DNA of 54,623 nucleotides. It comes from Nitrososphaerales archaeon. Lineage in GTDB: Archaea > Thermoproteota > Nitrososphaeria > Nitrososphaerales > CADDZS01. The first letter of the stretch is position 1; each line of letters opens with the position of its first letter. Under the pieces are notes generated by a model. The model was not told where the DNA came from and ran no database searches. It saw only the letters and a list, made by a program, of their open reading frames with translations. The stretch lies in assembly GCA_030038075.1 (NCBI GenBank), contig JASHPO010000035.1, positions 1-54,623 on the forward strand, given 5' to 3'. A program made the position numbers and the translations under genes. Shown here piece by piece: positions 16,868 through 25,860 of this stretch.

Positions 16868-17128
16868 TCAGGACATTGCCTGTCTAAGCTCTTCATTATA
16901 TTGCATGCTTGATGACACGAGGCAGCTGTGCTGCGCCAGATGAAGGGTGCACATGAATGCTCCGCACGCGCAGTAGTAGCTTGCTATTTCCTTAGAGTCC
17001 TCGCACCTTAGGCAGAATATGGTGCGGCCGACTACTCTGATCTGCTGCCTGACCTTCGGCTCCAGCTCCCGAAACAAATCCTGTTCGCCCGCTTCATTTC
17101 GAGCCGGGCCATCCAGTGTCATGCTCAC
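16868..17128 (-). CDS. Small zinc-binding protein (86 aa)
   Basis: The middle carries paired metal-ligand spacing: 'FCLRCEDSKEIASYYCACGAFMC' followed by 'LHLAQHSC', resembling a B-box or AN1-like cross-brace finger. The C-terminus is a short helix. No enzyme motif is present. The stop codon abuts the stop of the convergent M20 gene. A second small Cys/His protein occurs as the head of the site-2 protease in this window. Confidence 0.6.
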   Translation of the reverse strand: MSMTLDGPARNEAGEQDLFRELEPKVRQQIRVVGRTIFCLRCEDSKEIASYYCACGAFMCTLHLAQHSCLVSSSMQYNEELRQAMS

Positions 17129-17255
17129 TTGAGACTTGCTTGAGAGATTTCTCCCAAAGGGTCAAAATTGCAAGGCCTGCGGCTCACAAACCGTTCACAT
17201 TCACAGAAAGATAGATAGCACACTTTTCGAATAACGGGAAAAGGGATCGACAAAG

Positions 17256-18566
17256 TTGAAGACTCCCTCCAAAAAAAGAGCTTCCATCAGAGCAGAAATT
17301 CGCGATCCCATCCACGGCTACATCTACGCGACCGAAGTCGAGCGCAAAATAATCGACACGGCAACATTTCAGCGGCTGAGGAGAATTAGACAGCTAGCAG
17401 GCTGTCATCTCGTATATCCCGGAGGGCAGCACTCGCGTTTCGAGCATGTCATAGGATGCATGTTTTTGACGGGGCGAGTAGGCGAAGTTCTCTCTGCCAA
17501 ACGCTTTGGGTTTGGTGACGAGGAAATCCGGAGGCTACGAGTCGCGGCTCTACTTCACGATGTCGGACACGGACCGTTCAGCCACGTCTTCGAAGAGGTG
17601 ATGGCTGGCAAAACCGAGTTCACTCACGAGGACATGACACAGAAGATTATCCGTGAAACTGAAATCGGCGATATTCTCGAGAGTTACGGACTCTCAAAGA
17701 AAAGAGTCGGTGAGCTTGCTGTGGGCAAAGCCACGCAGGAAAGGCGCTACATGAACGAAGTTATCGGAGGAGGTCTGTCGGTTGACATTATGGACTATCT
17801 TCTCCGGGACTCTTACTTCACAGGTGTAGAATACGGGAGGGTCGACGTTCACCGGATAATAAATTCGTTCGAGATCGTGAAAGACAGTCTTGCTATTTCG
17901 CAGGCAGCTCTTTTTGCGTTTGAAGCCCTGATGATCGCTAGATACGAAATGTTCCGCGCGGTCTATTTCCACCGGACAGTTAGGGCGGCTGAGTTGATGA
18001 TAGTCAAGGCTATGTCGCTTGCGGACAAGGCTCTGCATCTGACAGATCTTTCGCTCGAAAATTATCTTCAGCTGACTGACGAGGTAACATTGGACAGGAT
18101 TGTGAGGCTTGATGTGGGAAGCGACCCCGAGCTAAAGCTTGCGAAATCCCTAGCGCTGGATTATCAGGGGAGAAAACTGCTGAAGTGCGTCTTCGAGCGG
18201 ACTGTCCAAGGTAAGGACAAGTTTCTGGCTTCTATTTTCAACCAGAAGAGCTTTCGTGATCAGCTCTCTTCGCAGATAGCGCAATCGGCGAGAGTCCCTC
18301 AATCTGAAGTCTATGTAGATGTACCGACGGCCCCTTCCGTACCCGTTTCGTCCACGAGGGAATCATTCAAGGGAATTACCGTGGTGAACAAAAGGGTCAG
18401 CGGCGCGACTCAGGTCGCTATTGAAGACATGCCGCTCATCGGCACGATAGCCGGCTTCATGGATGTGCTCAGGGTCTACACAAGCGAAAAAAACAGAGCG
18501 AAAGTTCAGAAGGCCACAGCGACCGTTTTTCAGGCGGAGGGCTTTGAGACCAAAGTCCTAACCTAG
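17256..18566 (+). CDS. HD-domain phosphohydrolase (dNTPase/SAMHD1-like)
   Basis: A 436-residue protein with 'QHSRFEHVIGCMFL' and 'ALLHDVGHGPFSHVFE', the H...HD...D metal set of deoxynucleotide triphosphohydrolases. 'IRDPIHGYIYATEVERKIIDTATFQRLRRI' is the hallmark N-terminus of this group, and 'GLSVDIMDYLLRDSYFTGV' supplies the last Asp. It likely controls dNTP pools in the cytosol. Start TTG. The stop shares a CTAG with the stop of the convergent small gene. Confidence 0.88.
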   Translation: MKTPSKKRASIRAEIRDPIHGYIYATEVERKIIDTATFQRLRRIRQLAGCHLVYPGGQHSRFEHVIGCMFLTGRVGEVLSAKRFGFGDEEIRRLRVAALLHDVGHGPFSHVFEEVMAGKTEFTHEDMTQKIIRETEIGDILESYGLSKKRVGELAVGKATQERRYMNEVIGGGLSVDIMDYLLRDSYFTGVEYGRVDVHRIINSFEIVKDSLAISQAALFAFEALMIARYEMFRAVYFHRTVRAAELMIVKAMSLADKALHLTDLSLENYLQLTDEVTLDRIVRLDVGSDPELKLAKSLALDYQGRKLLKCVFERTVQGKDKFLASIFNQKSFRDQLSSQIAQSARVPQSEVYVDVPTAPSVPVSSTRESFKGITVVNKRVSGATQVAIEDMPLIGTIAGFMDVLRVYTSEKNRAKVQKATATVFQAEGFETKVLT

Positions 18567-18880
18567 AGATTATCTAGGATCTCTGTAAACTCTTCAAACG
18601 AGACACCAACGTATTCGGGGAAAATCGATTCTATTTCTTTTACGCCCATTTTACTCGGAAGTTCCTTTCCCTCTCTAATTTCTGCCAATAGGCCGCAAAG
18701 AATCATGGCGTTCTGGACTTGATCCTCCGACCCCAGTTCTGATAGCAGCCTTCTGAAAACTCGTGCGTCTTTTCCGTCAAGAAAAAGGATCGCCTTGTCC
18801 GGCAGCTCGGATCTGAATGAGACGTCCAGCAAGTTGAGACAGCGACATCTCGTGTGAGATATATAGGTAATGGGATCCAA
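18563..18880 (-). CDS. Hypothetical protein (105 aa)
   Basis: A mixed alpha/beta small protein: 'AILFLDGKDARVFRRLLSELG' suggests a strand then a helix, with an acidic C-terminal helix 'FPEYVGVSFEEFTEILDNL'. The start is TTG and the true start may be internal. I do not recognise a family. Its stop overlaps that of the HD gene by four bases (CTAG). Confidence 0.5.
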   Translation of the reverse strand: MDPITYISHTRCRCLNLLDVSFRSELPDKAILFLDGKDARVFRRLLSELGSEDQVQNAMILCGLLAEIREGKELPSKMGVKEIESIFPEYVGVSFEEFTEILDNL

Positions 18881-18959
18881 GCTGCAAATTTTCGCGATCT
18901 CTAGTTCGTGCCCATAATCTATGCGAAAGTTTCAATATCACGATATCATTGAACCCGCT

Positions 18960-19124
18960 ATGGAGAAACACATCAGGGTTTCCACGCAAGGCCGGCTGAC
19001 GATCCCGAAACAGATGAGAGATTTGCTCGGAATATCTAAGGGACAGCCAATACTTTTGCGGACAAATTCCGCAAAAAGAGAAATTACGATTGCACTGCAG
19101 CCGACCATGTCCGATTTCAAGTAG
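18960..19124 (+). CDS. AbrB/SpoVT-type swapped-hairpin protein
   Basis: From ATG 18960 ('MEKHIRVSTQGRLTIPKQMRDLLGISKG') this is a 54-residue AbrB-like DNA-binding domain; the upstream ATG at 18921 would add 13 residues. The pattern of V/G-R-x-T/V-I-P-K-x-x-R followed by L-G-I-x-x-G is diagnostic for MazE/AbrB antitoxin or regulator hairpins, which dimerise to bind DNA. No toxin gene follows; the next gene is an aminotransferase. Confidence 0.75.
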   Translation: MEKHIRVSTQGRLTIPKQMRDLLGISKGQPILLRTNSAKREITIALQPTMSDFK

Positions 19125-19175
19125 GTTAGCGTAGCAATTAAATGGCCGGAGAATTAACTTGGGTTAGTTCGAAGA

Positions 19176-20360
19176 ATGAACTCGCAGAGTAAGATCGCTG
19201 TAAAGCCTTCGGCGAGGTCTGAATCGCTGGGTCTATCCGGAATAAGGGTAATCTTTGATAAGGTCTCGAAGATGCCGGACGCGATACGCCTCGAATTCGG
19301 AGAACCGGACTTTGATACCCCAGACAACATCAAGGCTGCGGCGATCGACGCCGTGAGAAAGGGTAAAACAAAGTACACGCCGAGCTCGGGAATTCCGGAG
19401 CTCAAAAGCGCGGTGGCGTCAAAGCTCAAGAGAGAGAACAATATCGACTACGATCCCGTTAAGGAAATTGTTGTTACGGCTGGTGCGACTTCTGGGATCA
19501 ATCTCGCTCTTTTGGCGACTATGGATTATGGAGATGAGATTCTCGTACCTGACCCCGGTTGGGCCACTTACGTCCACGCTGTTAACATCGTGGGAGCAAA
19601 ACCGATTCCGTATGTCCTTCGGGAATCTTCCGATTACTCGATTGATATCAAGGAACTAGCAGGTCTAGTCACGCGAAAGACAAAGGCGATTCTCATAAAC
19701 AGCCCGAGCAATCCGATGGGCTCGATACTCTCACGCACAAATTTGCAGGAGATTGCGGACTTTGCCATAGATCACAACCTATTCGTCCTCTCAGACGAGG
19801 TTTACGAGAAATTTCTCTATCAGGACGGAGGAATGAACGAACAAGTCAGCATTGCGAGCCTGAACGAAATGAAGGACCGAACCGTGATGATCAACGCATT
19901 CTCAAAGACGTACGCGATGACAGGATGGAGAATCGGGTACGCCGGAGCTTCAGAGAATATCGCTGGCGCGATGACAAAAATCAACGCCGCGCAGTGCTCG
20001 TGCGTCTCCACAATCAGTCAGTATGCAGCTCTGGAGGCACTCAAGGGCCCTCAGGACTCCGTCCGCAACATGATCTCAGCATTTACGGAACGAAGACAAG
20101 TGCTAGTCAAGGGATTGAACGAGTTCAGTGGGTTCCGGTGTGCAATGCCGAAAGGCGCCTTCTACGCGTTTCCAAATATCAAAGAAACCGGATTTCGTTC
20201 CGATGAACTAGCCATGAAGATAGTCGACAAAGCCCACGTCGCCGTGGTTCCGGGATCTGCGTTCGGAAATCAGGGAGAGGGGTATCTAAGGCTGGCTTAC
20301 GCTAACTCTGTCGAGAACATACAGGAAGCTCTCGTAAGAATCAGAAAAATTCTGAACTAA
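19176..20360 (+). CDS. Class I/II pyridoxal-phosphate aminotransferase
   Basis: A 394-residue fold-type I aminotransferase. It has 'TAGATSGINLALLA' (cofactor phosphate binding), 'INSPSNPMGSIL', 'LSDEVYEKFLY', the Schiff-base lysine in 'NAFSKTYAMTGWRIGY', and C-terminal Arg 'GYLRLAYANS'. Likely transfers amino groups among aspartate, aromatic or alanine-type substrates; substrate cannot be read from sequence. Its stop overlaps the convergent TldE stop. Confidence 0.9.
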   Translation: MNSQSKIAVKPSARSESLGLSGIRVIFDKVSKMPDAIRLEFGEPDFDTPDNIKAAAIDAVRKGKTKYTPSSGIPELKSAVASKLKRENNIDYDPVKEIVVTAGATSGINLALLATMDYGDEILVPDPGWATYVHAVNIVGAKPIPYVLRESSDYSIDIKELAGLVTRKTKAILINSPSNPMGSILSRTNLQEIADFAIDHNLFVLSDEVYEKFLYQDGGMNEQVSIASLNEMKDRTVMINAFSKTYAMTGWRIGYAGASENIAGAMTKINAAQCSCVSTISQYAALEALKGPQDSVRNMISAFTERRQVLVKGLNEFSGFRCAMPKGAFYAFPNIKETGFRSDELAMKIVDKAHVAVVPGSAFGNQGEGYLRLAYANSVENIQEALVRIRKILN

Positions 20361-21697
20361 CTTCCTACCGCGCGCGTAACGTGGACTCCATTTATTTTCA
20401 TGGACGGAACCAAGGTCGGAGTATTAACTTCCCACCAGCGAATCCAGTCTCTCTCCTTTGAGACGGTCTCGATGTTTTTGAGCTGGCGCGGAATCGAGTC
20501 GCTAACGCGGAGACCGGCGATGGATTCTTTTATCTCCCCGGATTCGATCCTAAAGGCGGCGTCGCGCGGGACCGTAGAATATTCCCCTGTCCTCATGTTT
20601 TGATATCGCGTGTACCAGTTGTTCGTTATCAGGACTCCACTCTTGGTATCTCGCAACAATTCATCAAACGAGGTGTCTCCCTCGTTGAAGACTATGGTCG
20701 TGGGCCGCGGCGCGATAATCCCGGCGTTACCCGTGCTTTTTGCTCCGAATTTTTTCCCCGTTGTGCTGTTGTGAAGCATGGACGTGAACTTTCCGCTCGA
20801 AATGATTTCGTTTATCCGGGTCGGGGTTCCCTCTTCGTCGAAGATTCTTCCTCCCAAACCCTTGTCGTAAACGCCGTAATCCTCTATAGTCAGCTCGGTT
20901 ACTGCAACCTCCTCACCGAGCTTGCCTTCAAGAAAGGAGTTACCGGACTCGATCGCAAACGCGGAAGCGTTTGAAGCAACCGGAAGAATGTTCGCGACAA
21001 CAGTCGAGGAAAATATGACGTCATAGATTCCGTCGGGGATTTGCTTCGGGTTTAGCGCCATTTTCGCGTATTCGCCGGCTTTCCGCCCAGCCTTCAGGGG
21101 ATCAAAGTCAGCGACGAATGAACTGCACGATAGGCCCTGTCCCGATGCATTGTCGTCGGCAAAAGCCCGCACGTTGAGCAGCATTTGAGACTCCCTGTCC
21201 ATGCCCGCCGCCCCGCCGGAAGTAATTATGAACAACTCTGTTGACTCTGTGTTGAGCGAACCACTCGCTCTTTTTGCGCCAGAGCGAAGGCACTGGTCGA
21301 TGGTTTGCTTCACGTAATCGACTAGGGGAGCTTCCTGGACCTTGGAATCGAAATTCGCCTGTCCGGTGTAACTAAATGGGCCCAGAGGCAGCGGAACGTA
21401 ATCTTTGCTCTCGGGTAGCGCTTCACAGGACTTCACCAAATTTTTTACGAACCTCTCGATTCCCTGAGTCGTGGGATTGTACGAAGCTCCTATCAATCTC
21501 CTTCTTACCTTTGAAATGTAGACCTCGAGGGTGACATTACGTACGTAGTTCACTAGGGTGATCGTGTTGTTTGCAAATCTCACCTGCGAGTCGCGCGACC
21601 TTGCGCACAAAACGGAGACGTCATCGCAGCCCTGACTCTTCGCTTCGGAGAGGGCGGACTTTGCTATCTCCTCGATCTTCGTTTCCTGCGCTATCAT
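20357..21697 (-). CDS. TldE/PmbA-family protein
   Basis: Using the ATG at 21697 ('MIAQETKIEEIAKSALSEAK') gives 446 residues, the usual length; the longer tracked ORF runs into tldD. PmbA features are 'VRFANNTITLVNY' near the front and 'GNAGIIAPRPTTIVFNEGDTS' and 'GVLITNNWYTRYQNMRTG' toward the end. TldE lacks its own zinc motif and forms a heterodimeric protease with TldD. The ATG overlaps the tldD stop (ATGA), so both are made together. Confidence 0.88.
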   Translation of the reverse strand: MIAQETKIEEIAKSALSEAKSQGCDDVSVLCARSRDSQVRFANNTITLVNYVRNVTLEVYISKVRRRLIGASYNPTTQGIERFVKNLVKSCEALPESKDYVPLPLGPFSYTGQANFDSKVQEAPLVDYVKQTIDQCLRSGAKRASGSLNTESTELFIITSGGAAGMDRESQMLLNVRAFADDNASGQGLSCSSFVADFDPLKAGRKAGEYAKMALNPKQIPDGIYDVIFSSTVVANILPVASNASAFAIESGNSFLEGKLGEEVAVTELTIEDYGVYDKGLGGRIFDEEGTPTRINEIISSGKFTSMLHNSTTGKKFGAKSTGNAGIIAPRPTTIVFNEGDTSFDELLRDTKSGVLITNNWYTRYQNMRTGEYSTVPRDAAFRIESGEIKESIAGLRVSDSIPRQLKNIETVSKERDWIRWWEVNTPTLVPSMKINGVHVTRAVGS

Positions 21698-23139
21698 CTT
21701 GAGGACACTCTCACGTTTCTTAGCCGGATATGAGGGGCACCGAAAAAGACTGGAGCGCCCTGCATTGGATCGCCCTTCCCGCAAGTGCCGCAGGTATACT
21801 TAATGTCGCTTGCCCGGGCATCGATGCTCCCCCAGTACTTTGGGGTCGTGATCTCCAAAACAGGATTCTTGACCGCTTCGCCGAGTTTCCCGTTCTCGAT
21901 CATGAATGCCTGCAATCCAACGTAGCGCTGGTTTAGCCGCTTGTCATCGATGTTCCACTCCATAAAGCTCTTGATATAGATGCCGCGTTTTACCTCCTTC
22001 AGCATTTCCTCGAACGTCCAGTCGCCCGGCTCGATGAATGTGTTGGCCATCCTGATAATCGGCTCTCGGTCAAACTGCACCGCCCTTGAAGAACTATTGC
22101 TCTTGATTTTGAAGTAACTTGCGGTCGCTCTGTTTTGCAGAAACTCTGTGAATTTTCCGGCGGTGATTAACCGTCGCTTCCTCGCCTTGACTCCCTCGTC
22201 ATCGTACATGTAAAAACCCATGGAATTGGGGATTGTCGGGTCGTCTGAAACGTACGCTTCCGAGCTTCCTATCTGCATGCCGAGTTTGTCGGCCTTCAGA
22301 AACGACTCGCCTGCCTGGGCTCCTTCGCGGCCGAGAATCCTGTCCGCCTCGCCGGGGTGCCCGCAGGATTCGTGACTGGTTAGTCCGGCGACGTTAGGCC
22401 CCAAAATCAAGTCGAGCGTCTCATCCTTTGGGGGCTTTGCCGACGCCTTGATTCCCGGCATCATCTCCTTGAGCTGCGAGGGAACATAATCGACCAAATT
22501 GAGATTTTCCATAATCTCCCAGCCGCCAGTTCCTCCGAGACCCGAATAACCGGGAGGAATCGTAATCGGAATTGGATTTCCATTGTACAGGCATACAATC
22601 ATGCCAAGATATGCTACGCGCGGGACGCGGCTTTCCAGCCTAGAGCCGTCAGAATTTGCGTAGTACTTCTCCTCGGTATTATAACCAGCATATAGGTTCC
22701 GGTTTGGAAACGATACGTCAGAGAGTGGCTCGGATATAGTTTTGTCGATCTCCCTGAGGAAGGAGATCATTGATTCAACAGAAACATCGTCAACCTTCTT
22801 TTTTTCCTGAACGCCCCATTTTTCGACATGGCTCTCTTCCTGAGAGAAGTGTATTTTCTCGGCCGTAACTGCCGCAGCAGCTTTCGCGTCCTTGACAACT
22901 TTTTCGACGAGGTCTTTGACGTTCTCACGGGAGATTAGATTCGTGGCTCCAAACGATAACGCGCCGTCGTAAATCACCCTTATGCCGATTCCTTCCGCGT
23001 CAATAATTACGGCGGGCTCTGGATTCCCATTTCTGGTAAAGCAGGTTACGTCGCTAGTCTTCTGATATCTTGCTTCAGAATATTCACAGTGTTTCTTGTC
23101 TGCCAGTTCCAAGGCGTAATCGACGAGGTCGTTACTCAA
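21694..23139 (-). CDS. tldD: TldD zinc metalloprotease subunit
   Basis: A 481-residue TldD. The zinc motif HExxxH is 'SHESCGHPGEADRI', and 'GFYMYDDEGVKARKRRLI' and 'GKFTEFLQNRATA' are typical. With TldE it degrades unfolded peptides inside a closed chamber; in bacteria it also matures some modified peptides. A third ligand Cys is expected near the C-terminus, where 'IKYTCGTCGKGDPMQG' is seen. The gene starts the tldDE pair. Confidence 0.9.
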   Translation of the reverse strand: MSNDLVDYALELADKKHCEYSEARYQKTSDVTCFTRNGNPEPAVIIDAEGIGIRVIYDGALSFGATNLISRENVKDLVEKVVKDAKAAAAVTAEKIHFSQEESHVEKWGVQEKKKVDDVSVESMISFLREIDKTISEPLSDVSFPNRNLYAGYNTEEKYYANSDGSRLESRVPRVAYLGMIVCLYNGNPIPITIPPGYSGLGGTGGWEIMENLNLVDYVPSQLKEMMPGIKASAKPPKDETLDLILGPNVAGLTSHESCGHPGEADRILGREGAQAGESFLKADKLGMQIGSSEAYVSDDPTIPNSMGFYMYDDEGVKARKRRLITAGKFTEFLQNRATASYFKIKSNSSSRAVQFDREPIIRMANTFIEPGDWTFEEMLKEVKRGIYIKSFMEWNIDDKRLNQRYVGLQAFMIENGKLGEAVKNPVLEITTPKYWGSIDARASDIKYTCGTCGKGDPMQGAPVFFGAPHIRLRNVRVSSR

Positions 23140-23354
23140 TGAGATCTGCTAGCCACATGATTTCTTTCTTATATTTTCATTTCCTCAGATTGTGAAGAAA
23201 TCTTCATATGTCTTCCCGAAAACCCGTCGGATTTCGAAGATTTTCGCGCAATCTATCTCCGATTGATGTAACAGGACTGTAATCTCGCATCTGCAACTCA
23301 CCTACCAATTCTTCTTGACTATAGAGTCCTTTTTTACGGTGTCCCCGAATACTC

Positions 23355-23687
23355 TTGCAGAAGGCATTGTTCACAAGAATCTGCAATAGGTCCGAGATTC
23401 AGGACTACGAGCTCTACCGCTTTGACATCGGGGATAAAGCGTTGCTTGTGATGCGGGATGGAGATGAATTCATTGTGACAAGCGCTATTTGCACCCACGA
23501 AGAGTCAGATCTGACGCTTGGCATTCTATCAGACAAAACAATAACCTGTCCATTGCATCAAGCAAAGTTCGACCTCGAATCCGGTATTGTTCTCTCGGGA
23601 CCGGACGGCGACTCGCCCGACTCGATTCCGAGGCTCAAGATCTTCGAAACAAAGATTGAGAACGAAGATCTGTTTGCAGACCTTTAG
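23355..23687 (+). CDS. Rieske-type [2Fe-2S] ferredoxin
   Basis: A 110-residue soluble Rieske protein. The two ligand boxes are 'AICTHEESDLTLG' (Cys-x-His) and 'ITCPLHQAKFDL' (Cys-x-x-His), 17 residues apart. No membrane anchor is present, so it is the NirD/BphF type that passes electrons to an oxygenase or reductase. No partner enzyme is adjacent. A divergent upstream region of about 215 bp separates it from tldD. Confidence 0.87.
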   Translation: MQKALFTRICNRSEIQDYELYRFDIGDKALLVMRDGDEFIVTSAICTHEESDLTLGILSDKTITCPLHQAKFDLESGIVLSGPDGDSPDSIPRLKIFETKIENEDLFADL

Positions 23688-23732
23688 ATTTTTGCTCCAC
23701 GCATGGTTGAAATTGTCACACAGTTGATTTAG

Positions 23733-24878
23733 GTGGTCGAATTGCAAGAGCAAACCCGAAAAGAAAGACCTGTCTCGCTAGTTGATATTTTTCTCAAGGC
23801 AAGGGAACTTGAACGCGAGGGAAAAGATGTCATACATTTTGACGCGGGAGAACCTGATTTCGATCCCCCAGAGCAGGTCATGAGCGCCACTATAAATGCC
23901 ATAAGGGCGGGAAGGGGACGATACACCGAGTCAGGCGGCATCCCCGAAGCGAGGAGGGCGATTTCTGAACATATTGCGAGGAAAATACGAGTAGAAATCG
24001 CCACTAACCAGATCGTTGTTACCGCGGGCGGCAGACTGGCTCTCTACTACGCTTTCGCGTCTCTTCCAAAGAATTCTAAAATCGGAATCATCTCGCCCGA
24101 CTGGCCTGCTTACAAGGACCTTGCACGCTTTATCGGCCATCAAGTACAATTCTTCGAAACAAGGCTTGAAGACGGCTGGGACATCGATGTGGATCAAATC
24201 AGGAACAGCGATTGCAACGCGATTGTGCTGAACTATCCGAATAATCCTACTGGGAAAATCCTGGAGGATTCTGTAATTCGTGACCTCGTCCAAATTGCTT
24301 CAGAAAAGAAGATGACGGTCGTAAGCGACGAGGTCTATTCCGATTACGTGTTTGGTAAAAAACACTTTCGGAGCATCCTCGAAACTACGGGTCTTCATTA
24401 CATACTCGTCACTTCGCTCTCCAAGAGCTATGCGATGACGGGCTACCGCGCGGCCTACCTAGTGTCCGATGAAAAGACCATCCAGCATATAGGCAGGATG
24501 AACAGCATGATTATGACCAGCGCTCCAGAGTTCGTCCAGTACGCGATCGTGGCTGCCTTAAGCTGCGAAGAATACGTGAAAGAAAAAGCCGAGCTTATCA
24601 AGAAAAGGAGGGATGTTGCCGCAAGTGCCCTGAAAGAACGCCTCGGCGCTGAATTGTACAGTCCAGACGGAGCGCTCTACGTTTTCCCGAAACTTCATTC
24701 GGGACGGTCCTTTGACTCTGAAAGATTTGCACTTGAGCTTCTGGAAAAGAAATTTGTCTCAGTCTCGCCCGGAACGGCATTCGGGAGTTGGTACAAAGAA
24801 CACGTAAGGATGACGCTGCTTCAGGACGAGAAACGGATTGAAGAAGGCATCGAACGCATGGCCCAGTTGATCGAATAG
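23733..24878 (+). CDS. Class I/II pyridoxal-phosphate aminotransferase (second copy)
   Basis: A 381-residue aminotransferase, distinct from the one at 19.2 kb. It shows 'HFDAGEPDFDPPEQV', 'TAGGRLALYYAFASL', 'LNYPNNPTGKIL', 'VVSDEVYSDYVF', the lysine in 'TSLSKSYAMTGYRAAY', and 'VRMTLLQDE' with the carboxylate-binding Arg. Start GTG. The stop overlaps the following RNase H start by one base, so they are coupled. Confidence 0.9.
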   Translation: MVELQEQTRKERPVSLVDIFLKARELEREGKDVIHFDAGEPDFDPPEQVMSATINAIRAGRGRYTESGGIPEARRAISEHIARKIRVEIATNQIVVTAGGRLALYYAFASLPKNSKIGIISPDWPAYKDLARFIGHQVQFFETRLEDGWDIDVDQIRNSDCNAIVLNYPNNPTGKILEDSVIRDLVQIASEKKMTVVSDEVYSDYVFGKKHFRSILETTGLHYILVTSLSKSYAMTGYRAAYLVSDEKTIQHIGRMNSMIMTSAPEFVQYAIVAALSCEEYVKEKAELIKKRRDVAASALKERLGAELYSPDGALYVFPKLHSGRSFDSERFALELLEKKFVSVSPGTAFGSWYKEHVRMTLLQDEKRIEEGIERMAQLIE

Positions 24879-25351
24879 TGAGTTCAGTTATCAGGCCAAT
24901 TTTCGTGTATTTTGACGGGTTGTGCGAGCCCAAAAACCCCGGCGGCATAGCGACATACGGCTTTCTGATTCAAAGAAACGGCGAGACAATTTTTGAAGAC
25001 TATGGGTTGGCAGATGCCGAGCCCTGGTCTAAAGAGGCTTCCAATAACGTGGCAGAATACTCTGCGGTGCTTCGAGCGCTAAAATGGCTTGACGAGAGAA
25101 AGGAACACGACGCGCAGATAGTGATTCGAGGCGATTCGAAACTGATCGTCAACCAGCTCAAGGGGGAGTACAAAGTAAAGTCTCTAAGAATAGTAGAATT
25201 ATTTCACGAAGCGAAGAAGCTCCTCTCCAAATTCAAGAACTTGCGCATCGAGTGGGTTGACAGGTCCTTGAATCAGGAGGCCGACCGTCTCAGTCGAATT
25301 GCCTACAAAAAATATGTCCGAACTCACGAGAACGGTCGAAACTTCTTTTAG
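24878..25351 (+). CDS. Ribonuclease HI-family protein
   Basis: A 157-residue single RNase H fold. The catalytic acidic residues are in 'IFVYFDGLCEPKN' (Asp), 'NVAEYSAVLRALKWL' (Glu), 'IRGDSKLIVNQLKGEYKVK' (Asp) and 'SLNQEADRLSRIAY' (last Asp). It would cut RNA in RNA-DNA hybrids. GTG start overlaps the aminotransferase stop. The short N-terminus lacks the hybrid-binding domain of some eukaryotic forms. Confidence 0.88.
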   Translation: MSSVIRPIFVYFDGLCEPKNPGGIATYGFLIQRNGETIFEDYGLADAEPWSKEASNNVAEYSAVLRALKWLDERKEHDAQIVIRGDSKLIVNQLKGEYKVKSLRIVELFHEAKKLLSKFKNLRIEWVDRSLNQEADRLSRIAYKKYVRTHENGRNFF

Positions 25352-25389
25352 CCCTTGTTATTTCAGAATAAATCGCTCCGTGAGATTGC

Positions 25390-25860
25390 ATGTCGGTCGA
25401 AGAACAGCAATTACTTATACGACGGATAAAAGACGGGACTGTAATAGACCACGTGAGAGCAGGCGAGGCGCTCAGGGTCTTGCAGATCCTGGGCATCACC
25501 GGAAAGGACGGCGAGATAGTAAGTGTTGCCATGAACGTCCCCAGCTCGAAACTAGGCAAGAAAGACGTAGTCAAAGTCGCTAACAGATTTCTAAAGACTG
25601 AGGAAACTGACAAGCTAGCTCTCGTCGCGCCTCAGGCTACGGCGAACATTATCAAAAACTACAAGGTCTCTGCAAAGCACAGAGTCGAACTTCCTGACGT
25701 GTTCAAAGGAATCTTAAAGTGTCCGAACCCGACGTGCGTCTCAAATCTTGCAAACGAACCAATAATACCCACGATTGATGTCATAGACAAGGAGACGCCT
25801 CTCCTGAAATGCAGATTCTGTCAGAGGCTGATAACGGCTAACGAAACAGTTCTCGTCTAG
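25390..25860 (+). CDS. pyrI: Aspartate carbamoyltransferase regulatory chain
   Basis: A 156-residue PyrI. The N-terminal allosteric domain begins 'IKDGTVIDHVRAGEALRVLQIL' with the nucleotide-binding residues, and the zinc site is made by 'KCPNPTCVSN' and 'LLKCRFCQRLI'. It should bind the catalytic PyrB trimers and make them respond to CTP/ATP. No pyrB is next to it, although pyrBI is the usual order. Its stop shares CTAG with the convergent rtcB stop. Confidence 0.93.
   Translation: MSVEEQQLLIRRIKDGTVIDHVRAGEALRVLQILGITGKDGEIVSVAMNVPSSKLGKKDVVKVANRFLKTEETDKLALVAPQATANIIKNYKVSAKHRVELPDVFKGILKCPNPTCVSNLANEPIIPTIDVIDKETPLLKCRFCQRLITANETVLV

Noticed and set aside
23204-23386. Minus 60-aa ORF overlapping the Rieske start
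   Set aside because: Composition is not convincing and it overlaps a sound gene; treated as chance.
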